Shown here one piece after another: positions 1 to 11,840 of a stretch of 64,000 bases of DNA. How positions within the stretch are numbered: position 1 is the stretch's first letter; each line of letters starts with the position of its first letter. Under the pieces are notes generated by a model. That model was not told the origin of the DNA and searched no databases. It saw only the letters and a program-made list of their open reading frames with translations. The DNA comes from Desulfuromonadaceae bacterium (GTDB lineage: Bacteria > Desulfobacterota > Desulfuromonadia > Geobacterales > Pseudopelobacteraceae), in assembly GCA_028683435.1 (NCBI GenBank), contig JAQUIG010000004.1:1-64000 (forward strand). The letters run 5' to 3'. The position numbers and the translations under genes are program-made.

Positions 1-82
1 AGCAGGTATGAGGCGGTGTTCAGGCATCAAGGACTCCTTTAGTCAGTTTGATGCGGCATTGTGTAAAGCGGAGGAGGATATG

Positions 83-2990
<2,908 letters not shown>

Positions 2991-3045
2991 CAAGAGGAGC
3001 TAACAGACGTACGAACTCTGCAGTTCAGTGCGGCAACTCTTGTGC

Positions 3046-3885
3046 CTACCGCAACGATCTCCTCGTTCCTCCGTACTGAAAAAATGCAATCAGATGAAAC
3101 TCTTCCTTGTCATACCCCTTGGGGAACCCACCCACCGGGCCGATAGCCCGCAGGGTTCGCAGCACCTCTTCGTCCAGTATCCTGGCGCCGGAACTCTGCA
3201 GCTGCTGGATATTGGTGATCTCACCACGTCTGTTGAAGGTGATCCGCATCGGTGTGATCCCTTCGATCCCCTTCATGGCGGCTTCCTGCGGGTAGCGCCA
3301 GACGCCGTAGACCGCCCCTTCGAAGCGGCGCAGGAACGAACCGAACACGATGTCATCGCTGTTCAGAAAGCGGGTATCCCCGTCGGCGATGTCGTTTTCA
3401 AACTTGCGCCGATAGCTCTCTTCCAGTTTCGCCAAACGGCTGGCCCCAGGAAACAGGTTCGGTGCGGCAGGCGGCTGACGAGCAACCTGTCCTTTGGGTT
3501 TAAGAAGGCTCGCCGCTGAAGAGCCGGGAGCGACCGGTACCTCCCGCGACTGCTGTGGCGGTCCGGCTGCCGGCGAAGTTTGCCGTGCAGTTGCCGGAGC
3601 AGTCCGCAATTTTATTGCCTGGGCATCTTGTGCTGCATCGCCGCGCGGTGCGCTCTCTCTTGGTACCCTGACCCTCTGTTCAGAACGGCGCTTGGTATCT
3701 AGCTGCCGGGGTTCAGGGGGCTGCGTCTGCTCCGGCATCTGCTGCAGGTCGATGAAAACGGGCTCTTTGGGAGGTTCCGGCGGTGGCTGTGGGAAAAAAT
3801 AAAGCCCCGCAAACACTCCCAGATGGAGCAAGAGAGAGAAGCAGAGTAAATAGAGGAACGTTTTTTCAATATATCGATCAGGCAT
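3046..3885 (-). CDS. TonB-family protein (C-terminal TonB-like domain)
   Basis: The 279-aa protein has one N-terminal membrane anchor (about residues 9-31, FLYLLCFSLLLHLGVFAGLYF), a proline-rich stretch (PQPPPEPPKEP onward) that would span the periplasm, and a C-terminal TonB-like domain. That domain includes VYGVWRYP, a GxxxMRITFNRRGEI-type strand and LDEEVLRTLRAI. Such proteins couple inner-membrane energy to outer-membrane receptors, or act as TonB/TolA-like links. No ExbB/ExbD or receptor gene is adjacent, so its partner is unknown. It is the last gene of a minus-strand run and converges on ligA. Confidence 0.85.
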   Translation of the reverse strand: MPDRYIEKTFLYLLCFSLLLHLGVFAGLYFFPQPPPEPPKEPVFIDLQQMPEQTQPPEPRQLDTKRRSEQRVRVPRESAPRGDAAQDAQAIKLRTAPATARQTSPAAGPPQQSREVPVAPGSSAASLLKPKGQVARQPPAAPNLFPGASRLAKLEESYRRKFENDIADGDTRFLNSDDIVFGSFLRRFEGAVYGVWRYPQEAAMKGIEGITPMRITFNRRGEITNIQQLQSSGARILDEEVLRTLRAIGPVGGFPKGYDKEEFHLIAFFQYGGTRRSLR

Positions 3886-3941
3886 GGGTTCAGGTCATTT
3901 CGCTCGGCGCTTTAATTTTCAGGACCACGGTGTATGGCGGT

Positions 3942-4787
3942 TCATGGAGGTGAAAGTGCCGGTATCGTTTCCTGCGTATACTGGCGGCGGGTATCGGCCT
4001 CCGGAGAGGTCTCCCTGCGCAGGAAGGAGAGCATGTCTTTCAGGCTTTCCAGGATGTTATGCTCCCCAGTGGGGAATTCCCTCGGGTCGAGTTCAAGTGT
4101 GACGGTGCTTTGATATTCAGTGTTGCGCAGGTGGTTAAGGAATCGGGTCAACGGCAGAATCCCATGTCCCGGAAGAAGGTGCTCACGGCCGTGCCCATAG
4201 TCTGAAAAATGGATATTACGGATGCGACCCGAGTCGTAACAGAGGAAGAAGTCGTTGATGAAATTTGTTTTTCCTGACCCCATATGGGTGCAGTCGAACG
4301 TCATGTACAAATTGTGCCTCTTGATAAAGTCAACCAGCTGCTGCGTGTTGGCAAGAATATTCGGATTGATTTTCCATTTGCCGACCCAGGGCATGTTTTC
4401 CATGGTAACGGTTACTTTATCATTCAGTCCGAGCTCTTTCTGATAGTCATGTACGCTGTAAAACCAGCGCCAGAATCCGATTTCAAACCCCATCCAGGAA
4501 GGGGGGTGAAAATTAACCAGCGGGATATCACATTCAGCCGCCAGCTCAATCGAGCGTTTGAGAGAGTCAATGGGGCCGCCCCATCCATCCAGTTCCATGA
4601 ACGGGGAATGTATGGAATGGATCGTGGTAATTTCCTGAAGGGATCGGATCAGTTTAGCCGCGTTGACTCTCTGAAAATCCTGGTTGATGATCAGCTCAAC
4701 ACCGTCAAAGCCGGATTCGGCCGCCAGTTCGAATACCCTTTGCAGCGGCAGGGTAAACAGGCTTCCGGTTGAGAGCGATAAAATCAT
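3942..4787 (-). CDS. Sugar phosphate isomerase/epimerase-like TIM-barrel protein
   Basis: The 281-aa protein has the pattern of the xylose isomerase-like / AP endonuclease family 2 TIM barrel. It starts with ILSLSTGSLFTLPLQRVFELAAESGFDGVELI, and has IHSPF, NFHPP, a VTMENMP strand, DCTHMG and HFSDYG segments whose His, Asp and Glu residues usually bind a divalent metal. Substrates vary widely in this family, so no reaction is assigned. The start ATG 4785-4787 lies 6 bp after the stop of the GlnD-like gene, suggesting cotranscription with the symporter genes. Confidence 0.8.
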   Translation of the reverse strand: MILSLSTGSLFTLPLQRVFELAAESGFDGVELIINQDFQRVNAAKLIRSLQEITTIHSIHSPFMELDGWGGPIDSLKRSIELAAECDIPLVNFHPPSWMGFEIGFWRWFYSVHDYQKELGLNDKVTVTMENMPWVGKWKINPNILANTQQLVDFIKRHNLYMTFDCTHMGSGKTNFINDFFLCYDSGRIRNIHFSDYGHGREHLLPGHGILPLTRFLNHLRNTEYQSTVTLELDPREFPTGEHNILESLKDMLSFLRRETSPEADTRRQYTQETIPALSPP

Positions 4788-4793
4788 CGGACT

Positions 4794-6032
4794 CTAACCC
4801 TCCATCCTGGCGAAAATGATCCCCACGTGACGCTGGATATCCGCTACTGACGCCAGCGCCGCTTTCAAAGAGTGGCGCTCTTCGACGCTCAGTTGAGCGG
4901 GATTAAGGAGTAAAGTATGTTCAGTATGATCAACGATACTGAAGGCCTGCTCGCTGCGGAGGCGCAGTTCATGCAGCGTATGCCAGGTTCGGAGCATCTT
5001 TTCAGCCACGTCGACATCCATCTCACGCCGCTCCAGCAGAGCGAGGATTCTATCGGGGCTGCTGACTGCACGGCTCTTCTTGATCAGTGCCAGCGCTGAC
5101 AGGGCGGCAGACAGCGGCAACAGGCCATGATCCAACAGTCGGAACAGCCCTCGACTGACGCCGCTTCGCTCCAGTTTCAATCTTCCCATCATGCCGAGGC
5201 CGTTTGAAAGCGACTCCATCCGCTCAATCAAGTTGGCTTGGGCCGGGCGGTTTTCACTCAGGGCGGATGCGGTCATCTCCTTCAGCCCCTGAGCGATCTC
5301 CCTGCCGCAGTTCAACGGAAATTGATCCGCCAGCCGCAAAATATTTATCAGGCCATCGGGCGTCGGATTGCGCAGCCCATCGTCACAACGCTGCCTCCAT
5401 TCGGCGATGCTGCCTCGCCATTCGGGATTGCGTGGAGTGGCCACCGGATCAACCGCCAGTCCTGCCGCCTCGAAGCCGGCATGCAGATTATGACATAACC
5501 GGTTGATCGTCTGGCGCTGTGAAGCGGTGGCCTCTTCATGGACGAGCAACAGCTGCAGTTGACAGAACGGTGAATATTCGCAGCGCCCTGCAGGCCCGAC
5601 AGCAACTAGGGCCATCTCTGGAAGATGCCGCCCCGGCTCCCCGAGCTGTTCGGTAGAGTGGGCCATAATAGCGATGCTGAGCATCCTCATGAATTCCATG
5701 CTCTTCTGGTAGAACGCGGGAGCGGAATGAAATGCACCCATATGGCGGTACAACACGTCGTAATAGTGGACGGTCAACTCTTTCAGGTGCTCTGCCGGGG
5801 GAGAGTCCGCAAATTGTTCGAGGAGGTTGCTCAACTCCTTTGCGAGTGCCACATGAGTATCCGCTGACTTGCCGAGCATTTCCAGACTTCGTGCAAAAGC
5901 GGCTTCAGCGCCGCCGCTACGATCTGAAGCTGCCTGGTCCAGAAGAGCCTGGCGATAATCTGCGGCAAAAGCTTCAGTGGCCCGCCAGGAGGTGACTGCA
6001 CCCTTTTTTCCAGACAGGAGAAAATCCATCAC
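4794..6032 (-). CDS. GlnD-like protein with degenerate nucleotidyltransferase site (DUF294 type)
   Basis: The 412-aa protein resembles the DUF294 nucleotidyltransferase plus substrate-binding module often coupled to solute:sodium symporters, but it lacks CBS or cNMP-binding domains. The nucleotidyltransferase loop reads VGPAGRCEYSPFCQLQLLLV. Against the canonical GSxGRxEx5DxD loop, both metal-binding Asp residues are Gln, so catalysis looks lost. The C-terminal part (TWHTLHELRLRSEQ, LNPAQLSVEERHSLKAAL, IQRHVGIIF) matches the DUF294 C-terminal helical domain. The start overlaps the symporter stop by 4 bp, indicating translational coupling. A regulatory, non-catalytic role towards the transporter is inferred. 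Confidence 0.75.
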   Translation of the reverse strand: MMDFLLSGKKGAVTSWRATEAFAADYRQALLDQAASDRSGGAEAAFARSLEMLGKSADTHVALAKELSNLLEQFADSPPAEHLKELTVHYYDVLYRHMGAFHSAPAFYQKSMEFMRMLSIAIMAHSTEQLGEPGRHLPEMALVAVGPAGRCEYSPFCQLQLLLVHEEATASQRQTINRLCHNLHAGFEAAGLAVDPVATPRNPEWRGSIAEWRQRCDDGLRNPTPDGLINILRLADQFPLNCGREIAQGLKEMTASALSENRPAQANLIERMESLSNGLGMMGRLKLERSGVSRGLFRLLDHGLLPLSAALSALALIKKSRAVSSPDRILALLERREMDVDVAEKMLRTWHTLHELRLRSEQAFSIVDHTEHTLLLNPAQLSVEERHSLKAALASVADIQRHVGIIFARMEG

Positions 6033-7558
6033 TCTTCCGGACAGTCATGCACATTCCGGCTGACAAAGATCCGGATGGCTGCGGACGGCGGCGCAGTCAA
6101 CAAGGAGATGATGATCATGACGATCATGACCAGTGGTGCACCGATAAAAGCGGATGATGTGAGGGGGAACAGCTGCGAGAGCAGCGGCAGCCTGTCGCCG
6201 ACCAACAGGGGGGAAAAACTGATGAGCAGCCCAACAAGCATGCCGCAGATGACGCCGGGGGCATTGGCCCGTGGCCACCATATTCCGAGCAGAAAGGCCG
6301 GAAATATCGTGTTGCCCGCCACTGCAAAGGCAAGTGCAGCAATCTCGGCGATCATCCCCCACGGCTGGAGGGTCAGCACCATTACAACCGCGGCCAGAAA
6401 CAGAAAAAAGCCTTTGGCGGCGTAGGACTTGTCTTGTTCCGAGGCGTTCGGTCGGATCAGGCGTGGATAGATGTCAAATGAAAATGAAGCGGAACCGTTC
6501 ATCAATAATCCGGCCGCTGTTGAAAAAGCTGCGCTTATGCCGCCGGCCGCCAGAAGCCCGATTGCCCAAGGGGGTATCCCCCCAAGTCCCGCTGCCGTAA
6601 GCACGATCATGTCGGCGGCATCGGCGCCGCCGGTATAAAGCCCCCCTCCGCTTCTCGCCTCCAGAAGTCTTGCCAGTACGCCGTAGGCCGGCGCCGACCA
6701 GTAGATCAGGGCGATAAAGAATAATCCCCAGACGACCCCCCAGCGCGCATCCCGTATGCCTGGAACCATGTAGAAACGGGAAAGCACATGAGGCAGTCCG
6801 GCGGTACCGAACATCAGGGTGAAGCAGAGTGCAAACCACTCAAAAAGGGAGGTGCTGGCAAACGGTTCCGAGCAGTTGAAGCCGAACTGCTGCTGCAACT
6901 CACCGATGGCCGCTCCGTAGCCGAACTGGGGTAGTATCCAGAAATAGCCCAGCTTGCGGGTCAGGAGCATCAACGGCAGGATAAAGGTGATGATCAGCAC
7001 GAAATACTGGAGCTTCTGATTGCGGGCTACCCCAAGGGCACCCGACACGACAACATGGGAAACAAGCAGAGATGTTCCGATGATGACGGCGGGGATATAG
7101 GCGATACCGAACAGCCAGGAAACCAGCAGAGCGATGCCGCGAAATTGGGCGACGCAGTAAATGATCGTGATGACGATTGAAATCAGGGCAGCCAGGGTGC
7201 GGGCGGCATCAGATTCATAGCGGAAACCGACAAAATCCGGCGCGGTGAATTTACCAAAGCGTCTGATTTGTGTCGCCATCAGCACGAGCAGCAGAACATA
7301 CCCTCCTGTCCAGCCGACTACGTAGGCCATGGCAAAATAGCCCTTCAGATAAAATACGCCGGCCAGGCCGAGGAAGCTGGCGGCGCTCATCCAGTTGCTG
7401 GCGATACCAGCACCGATGCCGACGCGCCCGGTGTAGTTGCCGCTGAATTCGTATTGTGACGTCTGTTTACTGCGATTGCGCAGTCCGGAAAGCATAAAGA
7501 GCACGAACATGGCCGCCACAATCGCTAATGGCACAAACTGTATCAGACCGGATGACAT
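6029..7558 (-). CDS. Sodium:solute symporter family permease (ActP/VC_2705-like)
   Basis: The 509-aa polytopic protein has about 12-13 predicted membrane segments and SSS-family features: a GIGAGIASNWMSAASFLGLAG segment after TM1 and a conserved mid-region GTAGLPHVLSRFY. It most resembles the acetate/pyruvate cation symporter branch; the substrate, probably a small carboxylate, is inferred. It lies directly after the small-subunit gene with no gap and overlaps the downstream GlnD-like gene by 4 bp, making a three-gene transport unit. Confidence 0.9.
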   Translation of the reverse strand: MSSGLIQFVPLAIVAAMFVLFMLSGLRNRSKQTSQYEFSGNYTGRVGIGAGIASNWMSAASFLGLAGVFYLKGYFAMAYVVGWTGGYVLLLVLMATQIRRFGKFTAPDFVGFRYESDAARTLAALISIVITIIYCVAQFRGIALLVSWLFGIAYIPAVIIGTSLLVSHVVVSGALGVARNQKLQYFVLIITFILPLMLLTRKLGYFWILPQFGYGAAIGELQQQFGFNCSEPFASTSLFEWFALCFTLMFGTAGLPHVLSRFYMVPGIRDARWGVVWGLFFIALIYWSAPAYGVLARLLEARSGGGLYTGGADAADMIVLTAAGLGGIPPWAIGLLAAGGISAAFSTAAGLLMNGSASFSFDIYPRLIRPNASEQDKSYAAKGFFLFLAAVVMVLTLQPWGMIAEIAALAFAVAGNTIFPAFLLGIWWPRANAPGVICGMLVGLLISFSPLLVGDRLPLLSQLFPLTSSAFIGAPLVMIVMIIISLLTAPPSAAIRIFVSRNVHDCPEE

Positions 7559-7906
7559 TTATTCGTCCTCCCTGTGGAGCGGTTTTATGCGAAAGCGGAG
7601 CGATCCTTCCCCTGATTGCACCGTGTGGCGGTCCATCCAGAGGTTAAACAGCACGCAGAGGATGATGAACCAGAGCGGCAGAAACTGGCCGGTCAGCCAG
7701 AATTGGATCGGCAGATTGAAAAAAGTCAGATCGCTTAGCAGCAGCTCGGAATAGTTTGCCTCCAGAAGGTAGGCAAAAAGCTGAAATCCGACGATGGCAG
7801 CCAGCCATCCCGATAGGATGAGTTTGATGACGCGAACCTCGCCACGCATGGTCGCGCCGCGCGGTTTGAAAAAATTGAGTCCCTTGCAACCTGAAGGTTC
7901 GTTCAT
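7559..7906 (-). CDS. Solute:sodium symporter small subunit (DUF4212-like)
   Basis: The protein is 115 aa with two hydrophobic segments (about VIKLILSGWLAAIVGFQLFAYL and QFWLTGQFLPLWFIILCVLFNLW), as in the small partner subunits of VC_2705-type symporters. ATG 7904-7906 is preferred because GGGGGA sits 5 nt upstream; a TTG at 7918 is in frame but less likely. Its TAA abuts the ATG of the large permease, so the two should be made together. Confidence 0.8.
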   Translation of the reverse strand: MNEPSGCKGLNFFKPRGATMRGEVRVIKLILSGWLAAIVGFQLFAYLLEANYSELLLSDLTFFNLPIQFWLTGQFLPLWFIILCVLFNLWMDRHTVQSGEGSLRFRIKPLHREDE

Positions 7907-7927
7907 GTTTTCCCCCAATCGATGATA

Positions 7928-8541
7928 CTAAGATTTCCGGTAATGAACGTAATAAATCGGCTGTCCCAAATCGAGAAAGCGGCGCATGTATTTTGAAACC
8001 GGATACCCTGCCAAGGCATGACGGAACGTATCAGGAGCGAGCTGGTTGATGTATTCGGGCTGTACATCCATGAACTCCGCAACATCCAGGCCATAATCAA
8101 CAAAATCGGTCGCGAAGTAAAAATCAGCTTCCGTTCCCATAAAGCGTGACAGGTAGGTTGCAAACCCGGAGTTGACCAGGCGCCTCTTCCGGTGGCGCAG
8201 TTTCGGCCAGGGATCGGGACAGTTGATGATAACCTTCCGCAGTGCGCTCGCCGGTATGCAGGAATCGATGAAGCTGCGCGCTTCGGCCCGCAGCACCCGC
8301 ACATTGGCAAGTCCGCTTTTGTCAACACGTTTGCAGGTTTTGATGCACCCTTTGTTATAGAAATCAAGCGCAATGAAGTTAAGGTCGGGGTGCAGAGCGG
8401 CCATCTGCACGATGAAATCGCCGACGCCGCAGCCGATCTCCAGAGCCAGTGGGTGTCATTGCCGAATATCTCGCCCCATGACGGGGCGGGGCCGCTCTCC
8501 TCCCAGGGGAGGAAGGTGGGGGACGTGTTGGGGATGAGCAT
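7928..8541 (-). pseudogene. trmB: trmB, tRNA (guanine-N7-)-methyltransferase, frameshifted
   Basis: The gene reads in two frames. ATG 8539-8541, preceded by AGAGGA, opens one frame through SWGEIFGND; the rest, from LEIGCGVGDFIVQMAAL to the tag stop at 7928, lies in the next frame. The second part holds the SAM-binding LEIGCGVGDF and the TrmB hallmark NCPDPWPK. The switch falls near 8450-8453, where the plus strand has GGG and a fourth G would restore the reading NDTPLALEIGCG. TrmB makes m7G46 in tRNA. A single missing base in a G run could be a sequencing error or a real mutation. The remaining codons look uncorrupted. Confidence 0.85.
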
Positions 8542-8687
8542 GAAAAGTCCTCTAGTAAGTTAGAAATTATTTCTTCCGCTTTTTGGCAAGAAGATAATTT
8601 CGTTAATGCACTTATCCAGTTTATCTGGGTTAGGTGAAAATTATGTAACTGTAGCATGTTTTGTCGGCTGACGGGAGGGATTTTTCG

Positions 8688-9257
8688 TCAGCAAGCGTCG
8701 TGCCGTGCACACCCGGTCAGGTGATCATTGACCATGCCGGTCGCCTGCATAAAGGCATAGCAGATCGTTGAGCCGACAAAGCGGAAGCCGAGTCGCTTCA
8801 ACTCCCTGCTCATCGTGTCTGAAAGCTTCGTACTGGCCGGAACCTCGCCCATTGTTATCCAGCGGTTACGGATCGGTTCCCCATTGACGAAACTCCAAAG
8901 GAAACGGTCGAGACTTCCGTAGCGGTTCTGCACCTCCAGTACTGCACGAGCGTTGGTGATGGTGGAAGTTATTTTGAGGCGGTTGCGGACGATGCCGGAA
9001 TCAGACAGCAGCCTGGCTACATCAGCATCGTTAAAGGTTGCGACTTTTTGCGGATCGAATCCGGCAAATGCAGATCGGTACCCATCCCTTTTCCGCAAGA
9101 TCGTCAGCCAGGACAAGCCGGCCTGTGCTCCCTCCAGAGTTAGCATCTCGAACAGGCGGGTGTCGTCATGGAGCGGCACCCCCCATTCATTGTCGTGATA
9201 TGCCATATAGAGCGGGTCATTGCCGCACCACGGGCAGCGGCTTTCGTTTTCAGCCAT
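8688..9257 (-). CDS. tag: DNA-3-methyladenine glycosylase I
   Basis: Tag excises 3-methyladenine from alkylated DNA. The 189-aa protein begins with the family pattern CPWCGNDPLYMAYHDNEWGVPLHDD, contains the FEMLTLEGAQAGLSWLTIL segment with its Glu and Trp, and ends in a His/Cys pair (DHLTGCARHDAC) that, with the early Cys and His, makes the known Tag zinc site. ATG 9255-9257 is chosen over the GTG 9 nt upstream because AAGGTGG lies about 5 nt before it. It is divergent from the diguanylate cyclase gene. Confidence 0.95.
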   Translation of the reverse strand: MAENESRCPWCGNDPLYMAYHDNEWGVPLHDDTRLFEMLTLEGAQAGLSWLTILRKRDGYRSAFAGFDPQKVATFNDADVARLLSDSGIVRNRLKITSTITNARAVLEVQNRYGSLDRFLWSFVNGEPIRNRWITMGEVPASTKLSDTMSRELKRLGFRFVGSTICYAFMQATGMVNDHLTGCARHDAC

Positions 9258-9384
9258 CAGTCCCACCTTTTATTCAAGCATAGTGTACGTGAACGGTACT
9301 TGAACTGTTGTACAAAGTTCTTGATACTCTGGCAATAACGATTACAATGCCGTTCCACTTTGACCATGCGCAGGAGGTTTTCTC

Positions 9385-10395
9385 GTGAGTATTACCGCAT
9401 ATTTTCTGGTGTTTAGTTTCGGGCTGATAGCCGGCATGATAATTCTCTTTATCTCCCTGAAGGTTCATTCGGGAGAGAATATTGATATTGTCGAGCTTGT
9501 ACGTGGAATGTTCTCGTCGCTGGCGGGAGGTTTCGTCAGGTCGGCAGAAGAAGACGTAAAAGAGGAGGAGGGCGGGACCGAGCAACTCCATGAGGTTGAC
9601 CCCCGCGAACAGAATATATACGATTCAGCGCAGGCAATCAGGAATATTCTACTGATTCTGACGACGAATATTCAGCGAACCGATAAGGCGGCGAGCGATT
9701 CCTCGCTGCTGCTTGGGGATGTGAAAAGCACTATCAACATGATGGCGCTGCCGCCGAACTTGAGTGAAGCCCAATCTCTTTTAATGAGGGAGGTTGATCG
9801 TGTCATTTCAAGCAATGCCTCCTTGAAGGGGAAGCTGGATAAATCCCAGGCGGTGCTGACGGAACAGCAGCGCCAGATAGAGGATCTTCGCACGGCGGTG
9901 CGGATTGACGCGTTGACCCAGCTTGCAAATCGAGCCTATTTCGATGAAAAGCTGAATGAGATGATCACACTGCGCAAGCGGTACGGCGATCCATTTTCTT
10001 TGATGATGATTGATCTCGATAACTTCAAGGATATCAATGATTCTTTCGGGCATCCGGCCGGTGACCGGATTCTCAAAGGGGTGGCACTGAAGATCAAGGC
10101 TTCCCTGCGCGGGAGTGACTTCCTTGCCCGTTTTGGTGGTGATGAGTATGCGCTTATCCTGATCAAGAGCGATGTCAAGGCGGCGACGGAAGTCGCCTGG
10201 AAGCTGTGCGAGGAGGTGCGGGCAAGCCGTTTCATTCTTGATGACGCTGCGCTTTCCATGACGCTTTCAATCGGGGTTGCGGAGGCTTCAGGAGATGATA
10301 CTGAAGAAACGGTGCTGAAACGGGCCGATGCGGCCCTGTACCGCGCTAAAGCTGCCGGGCGTAACGGCGTTTCAGTTGACCAGAAGCCGCTGTAA
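9385..10395 (+). CDS. Membrane-anchored diguanylate cyclase (GGDEF)
   Basis: The 336-aa protein has an N-terminal membrane helix (about residues 3-26), a central helical/coiled-coil region (about 60-165) and a C-terminal GGDEF domain. The active-site loop is GGDEY at 251-255, and RGSD precedes it by five residues, which is the RxxD inhibitory I-site; the enzyme should make cyclic di-GMP and be feedback-inhibited. No recognised sensor domain precedes the coiled coil. Start GTG 9385 follows AGGAGG. It stands alone between tag and lysA. Confidence 0.93.
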   Translation: MSITAYFLVFSFGLIAGMIILFISLKVHSGENIDIVELVRGMFSSLAGGFVRSAEEDVKEEEGGTEQLHEVDPREQNIYDSAQAIRNILLILTTNIQRTDKAASDSSLLLGDVKSTINMMALPPNLSEAQSLLMREVDRVISSNASLKGKLDKSQAVLTEQQRQIEDLRTAVRIDALTQLANRAYFDEKLNEMITLRKRYGDPFSLMMIDLDNFKDINDSFGHPAGDRILKGVALKIKASLRGSDFLARFGGDEYALILIKSDVKAATEVAWKLCEEVRASRFILDDAALSMTLSIGVAEASGDDTEETVLKRADAALYRAKAAGRNGVSVDQKPL

Positions 10396-10475
10396 CTGCT
10401 GGAATCCGGGAGAAAGAGGCCAGAGCGGAAGAGGTAACCTCTCTGCAACAGAAACTTCATATTACGCCTTATTTT

Positions 10476-10505
10476 TTGACTTCCGGTCCCCCCTTGTGCT
10501 ACAAA
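10476..10505 (+). promoter_or_regulatory. Candidate sigma-70 promoter for lysA and the dap cluster
   Basis: TTGACT (10476-10481), an 18-nt spacer and TACAAA (10500-10505) lie about 60 nt before the lysA start. It is the only good match in the gap after the cyclase gene. Activity is not shown. Confidence 0.4.
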
Positions 10506-10563
10506 TATCTTCTTTTTCATTATGTTGCCAATGCCGGACTATTATTCCCAACAGGAGAAATTC

Positions 10564-11817
10564 ATGAATCATTTTCAGTTCAAGGGGACCGAATTATACG
10601 CGGAGGATGTAGCTCTGAGAGACATCGCCGCTGTGGTCGGCACCCCGTTTTACGCATACTCGCACGCCACCCTGACGCGTCACTTCAAGGCTTTTGACGA
10701 ATCTTTCGCCGGGATGCCGCATACTATCTGCTACTCGATGAAGGCCAATTCTAGCCAGTCGGTGCTGAAAACCTTCATCAACCTGGGGAGCGGGGTGGAT
10801 ATCGTTTCCGGTGGTGAACTCTACCGTGCTCTTAAAGCTGGAGCCGATCCGCAGAAGGTCGTCTACTCCGGTGTCGGCAAAAAGGACGATGAAATTGAGT
10901 ATGCGCTTAACAGCGGTATTCTGATGTTCAACGTGGAGTCCGAGCAGGAGTTGACCCGTATCTCGGAGATTGCCGCCCGCATGGGTAAAAAAGCGGGCAT
11001 CGCCATTCGCGTCAATCCGGACGTTGACCCCGGTACGCACCCCTATATCACCACCGGTCTTAAAAATGCCAAGTTCGGCATTACTATCGACCGTGCCATG
11101 CAGGAGTACAGCCGCGCCATGACCCTCCCCGGCATTGACGTGATCGGCATCGACATGCATATCGGCAGCCAGTTGACCAAGGTCAACCCCTTTGTTGACT
11201 CCATCGAAAAGCTTAAGATCATGATCGGCAAGCTGCGGGGGGAGGGGATTGACCTGAAATATTTAGATTGCGGTGGCGGTCTGGGGATTCAGTACAACGA
11301 TGAAGAACCGCCCCTGCCTGCCGATTACGGCAAGGAGATCGTGGCAGCGACCAAAGATCTCGGGATGCATCTTATCTTTGAACCGGGCCGCAACATGGTG
11401 GGAAATGCCGGCATCCTGGTCTCAAAATGCCTCTACACCAAGGCTCGCGACGAGAAAAATTTTATCATGATCGACGCCGGCATGAACGATCTGGCGCGCC
11501 CCGCCCTGTATGGTTCATTTCATGGCGTGCAGCCGGTTGTTAAAGACCAGGATGGCATGATTGTGGCGGATATTGTCGGCCCGATCTGCGAGTCCGGTGA
11601 TTTTCTGGTGAAGGATCGTGAAGTGCCGATGTTCAAACAGGATGACCTCATGGCCTTCATGTCGGCCGGCGCGTACGGCTTCTCCATGAGCAGCTCCTAC
11701 AACAGTCGCCCCCGTGCACCTGAAGTCATGGTAAAAGGCGACAGGTATGAGGTCATCCGCGAGCGGGAAACGATTGAAGATCTGATCAAGGGTGAAAAGA
11801 TAGCGTCGTTTTTGTAA
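10564..11817 (+). CDS. lysA: Diaminopimelate decarboxylase
   Basis: LysA decarboxylates meso-diaminopimelate to L-lysine using PLP. The 417-aa protein shows the PLP lysine (Lys60 in CYSMKANSS), the alanine-racemase-like barrel with HIGSQLT and a phosphate-binding GGGLGI, EPGRNMVGNAG, and the substrate-site CESGDFL contributed across the dimer. ATG 10564 follows AGGAG; an upstream in-frame ATG at 10522 lacks a ribosome-binding site. It is the first gene of lysA-dapA-lipoprotein-dapB-dapL, 23 bp before dapA. Confidence 0.97.
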   Translation: MNHFQFKGTELYAEDVALRDIAAVVGTPFYAYSHATLTRHFKAFDESFAGMPHTICYSMKANSSQSVLKTFINLGSGVDIVSGGELYRALKAGADPQKVVYSGVGKKDDEIEYALNSGILMFNVESEQELTRISEIAARMGKKAGIAIRVNPDVDPGTHPYITTGLKNAKFGITIDRAMQEYSRAMTLPGIDVIGIDMHIGSQLTKVNPFVDSIEKLKIMIGKLRGEGIDLKYLDCGGGLGIQYNDEEPPLPADYGKEIVAATKDLGMHLIFEPGRNMVGNAGILVSKCLYTKARDEKNFIMIDAGMNDLARPALYGSFHGVQPVVKDQDGMIVADIVGPICESGDFLVKDREVPMFKQDDLMAFMSAGAYGFSMSSSYNSRPRAPEVMVKGDRYEVIRERETIEDLIKGEKIASFL

Positions 11818-11840
11818 ATATAACCAGGGGGTATTCAGTC

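Noticed and set aside
1..82. Start of another gene at the left edge
   Set aside because: Only a four-codon frame follows the GGAGGA near 70-76, and nothing reads in from the edge convincingly.
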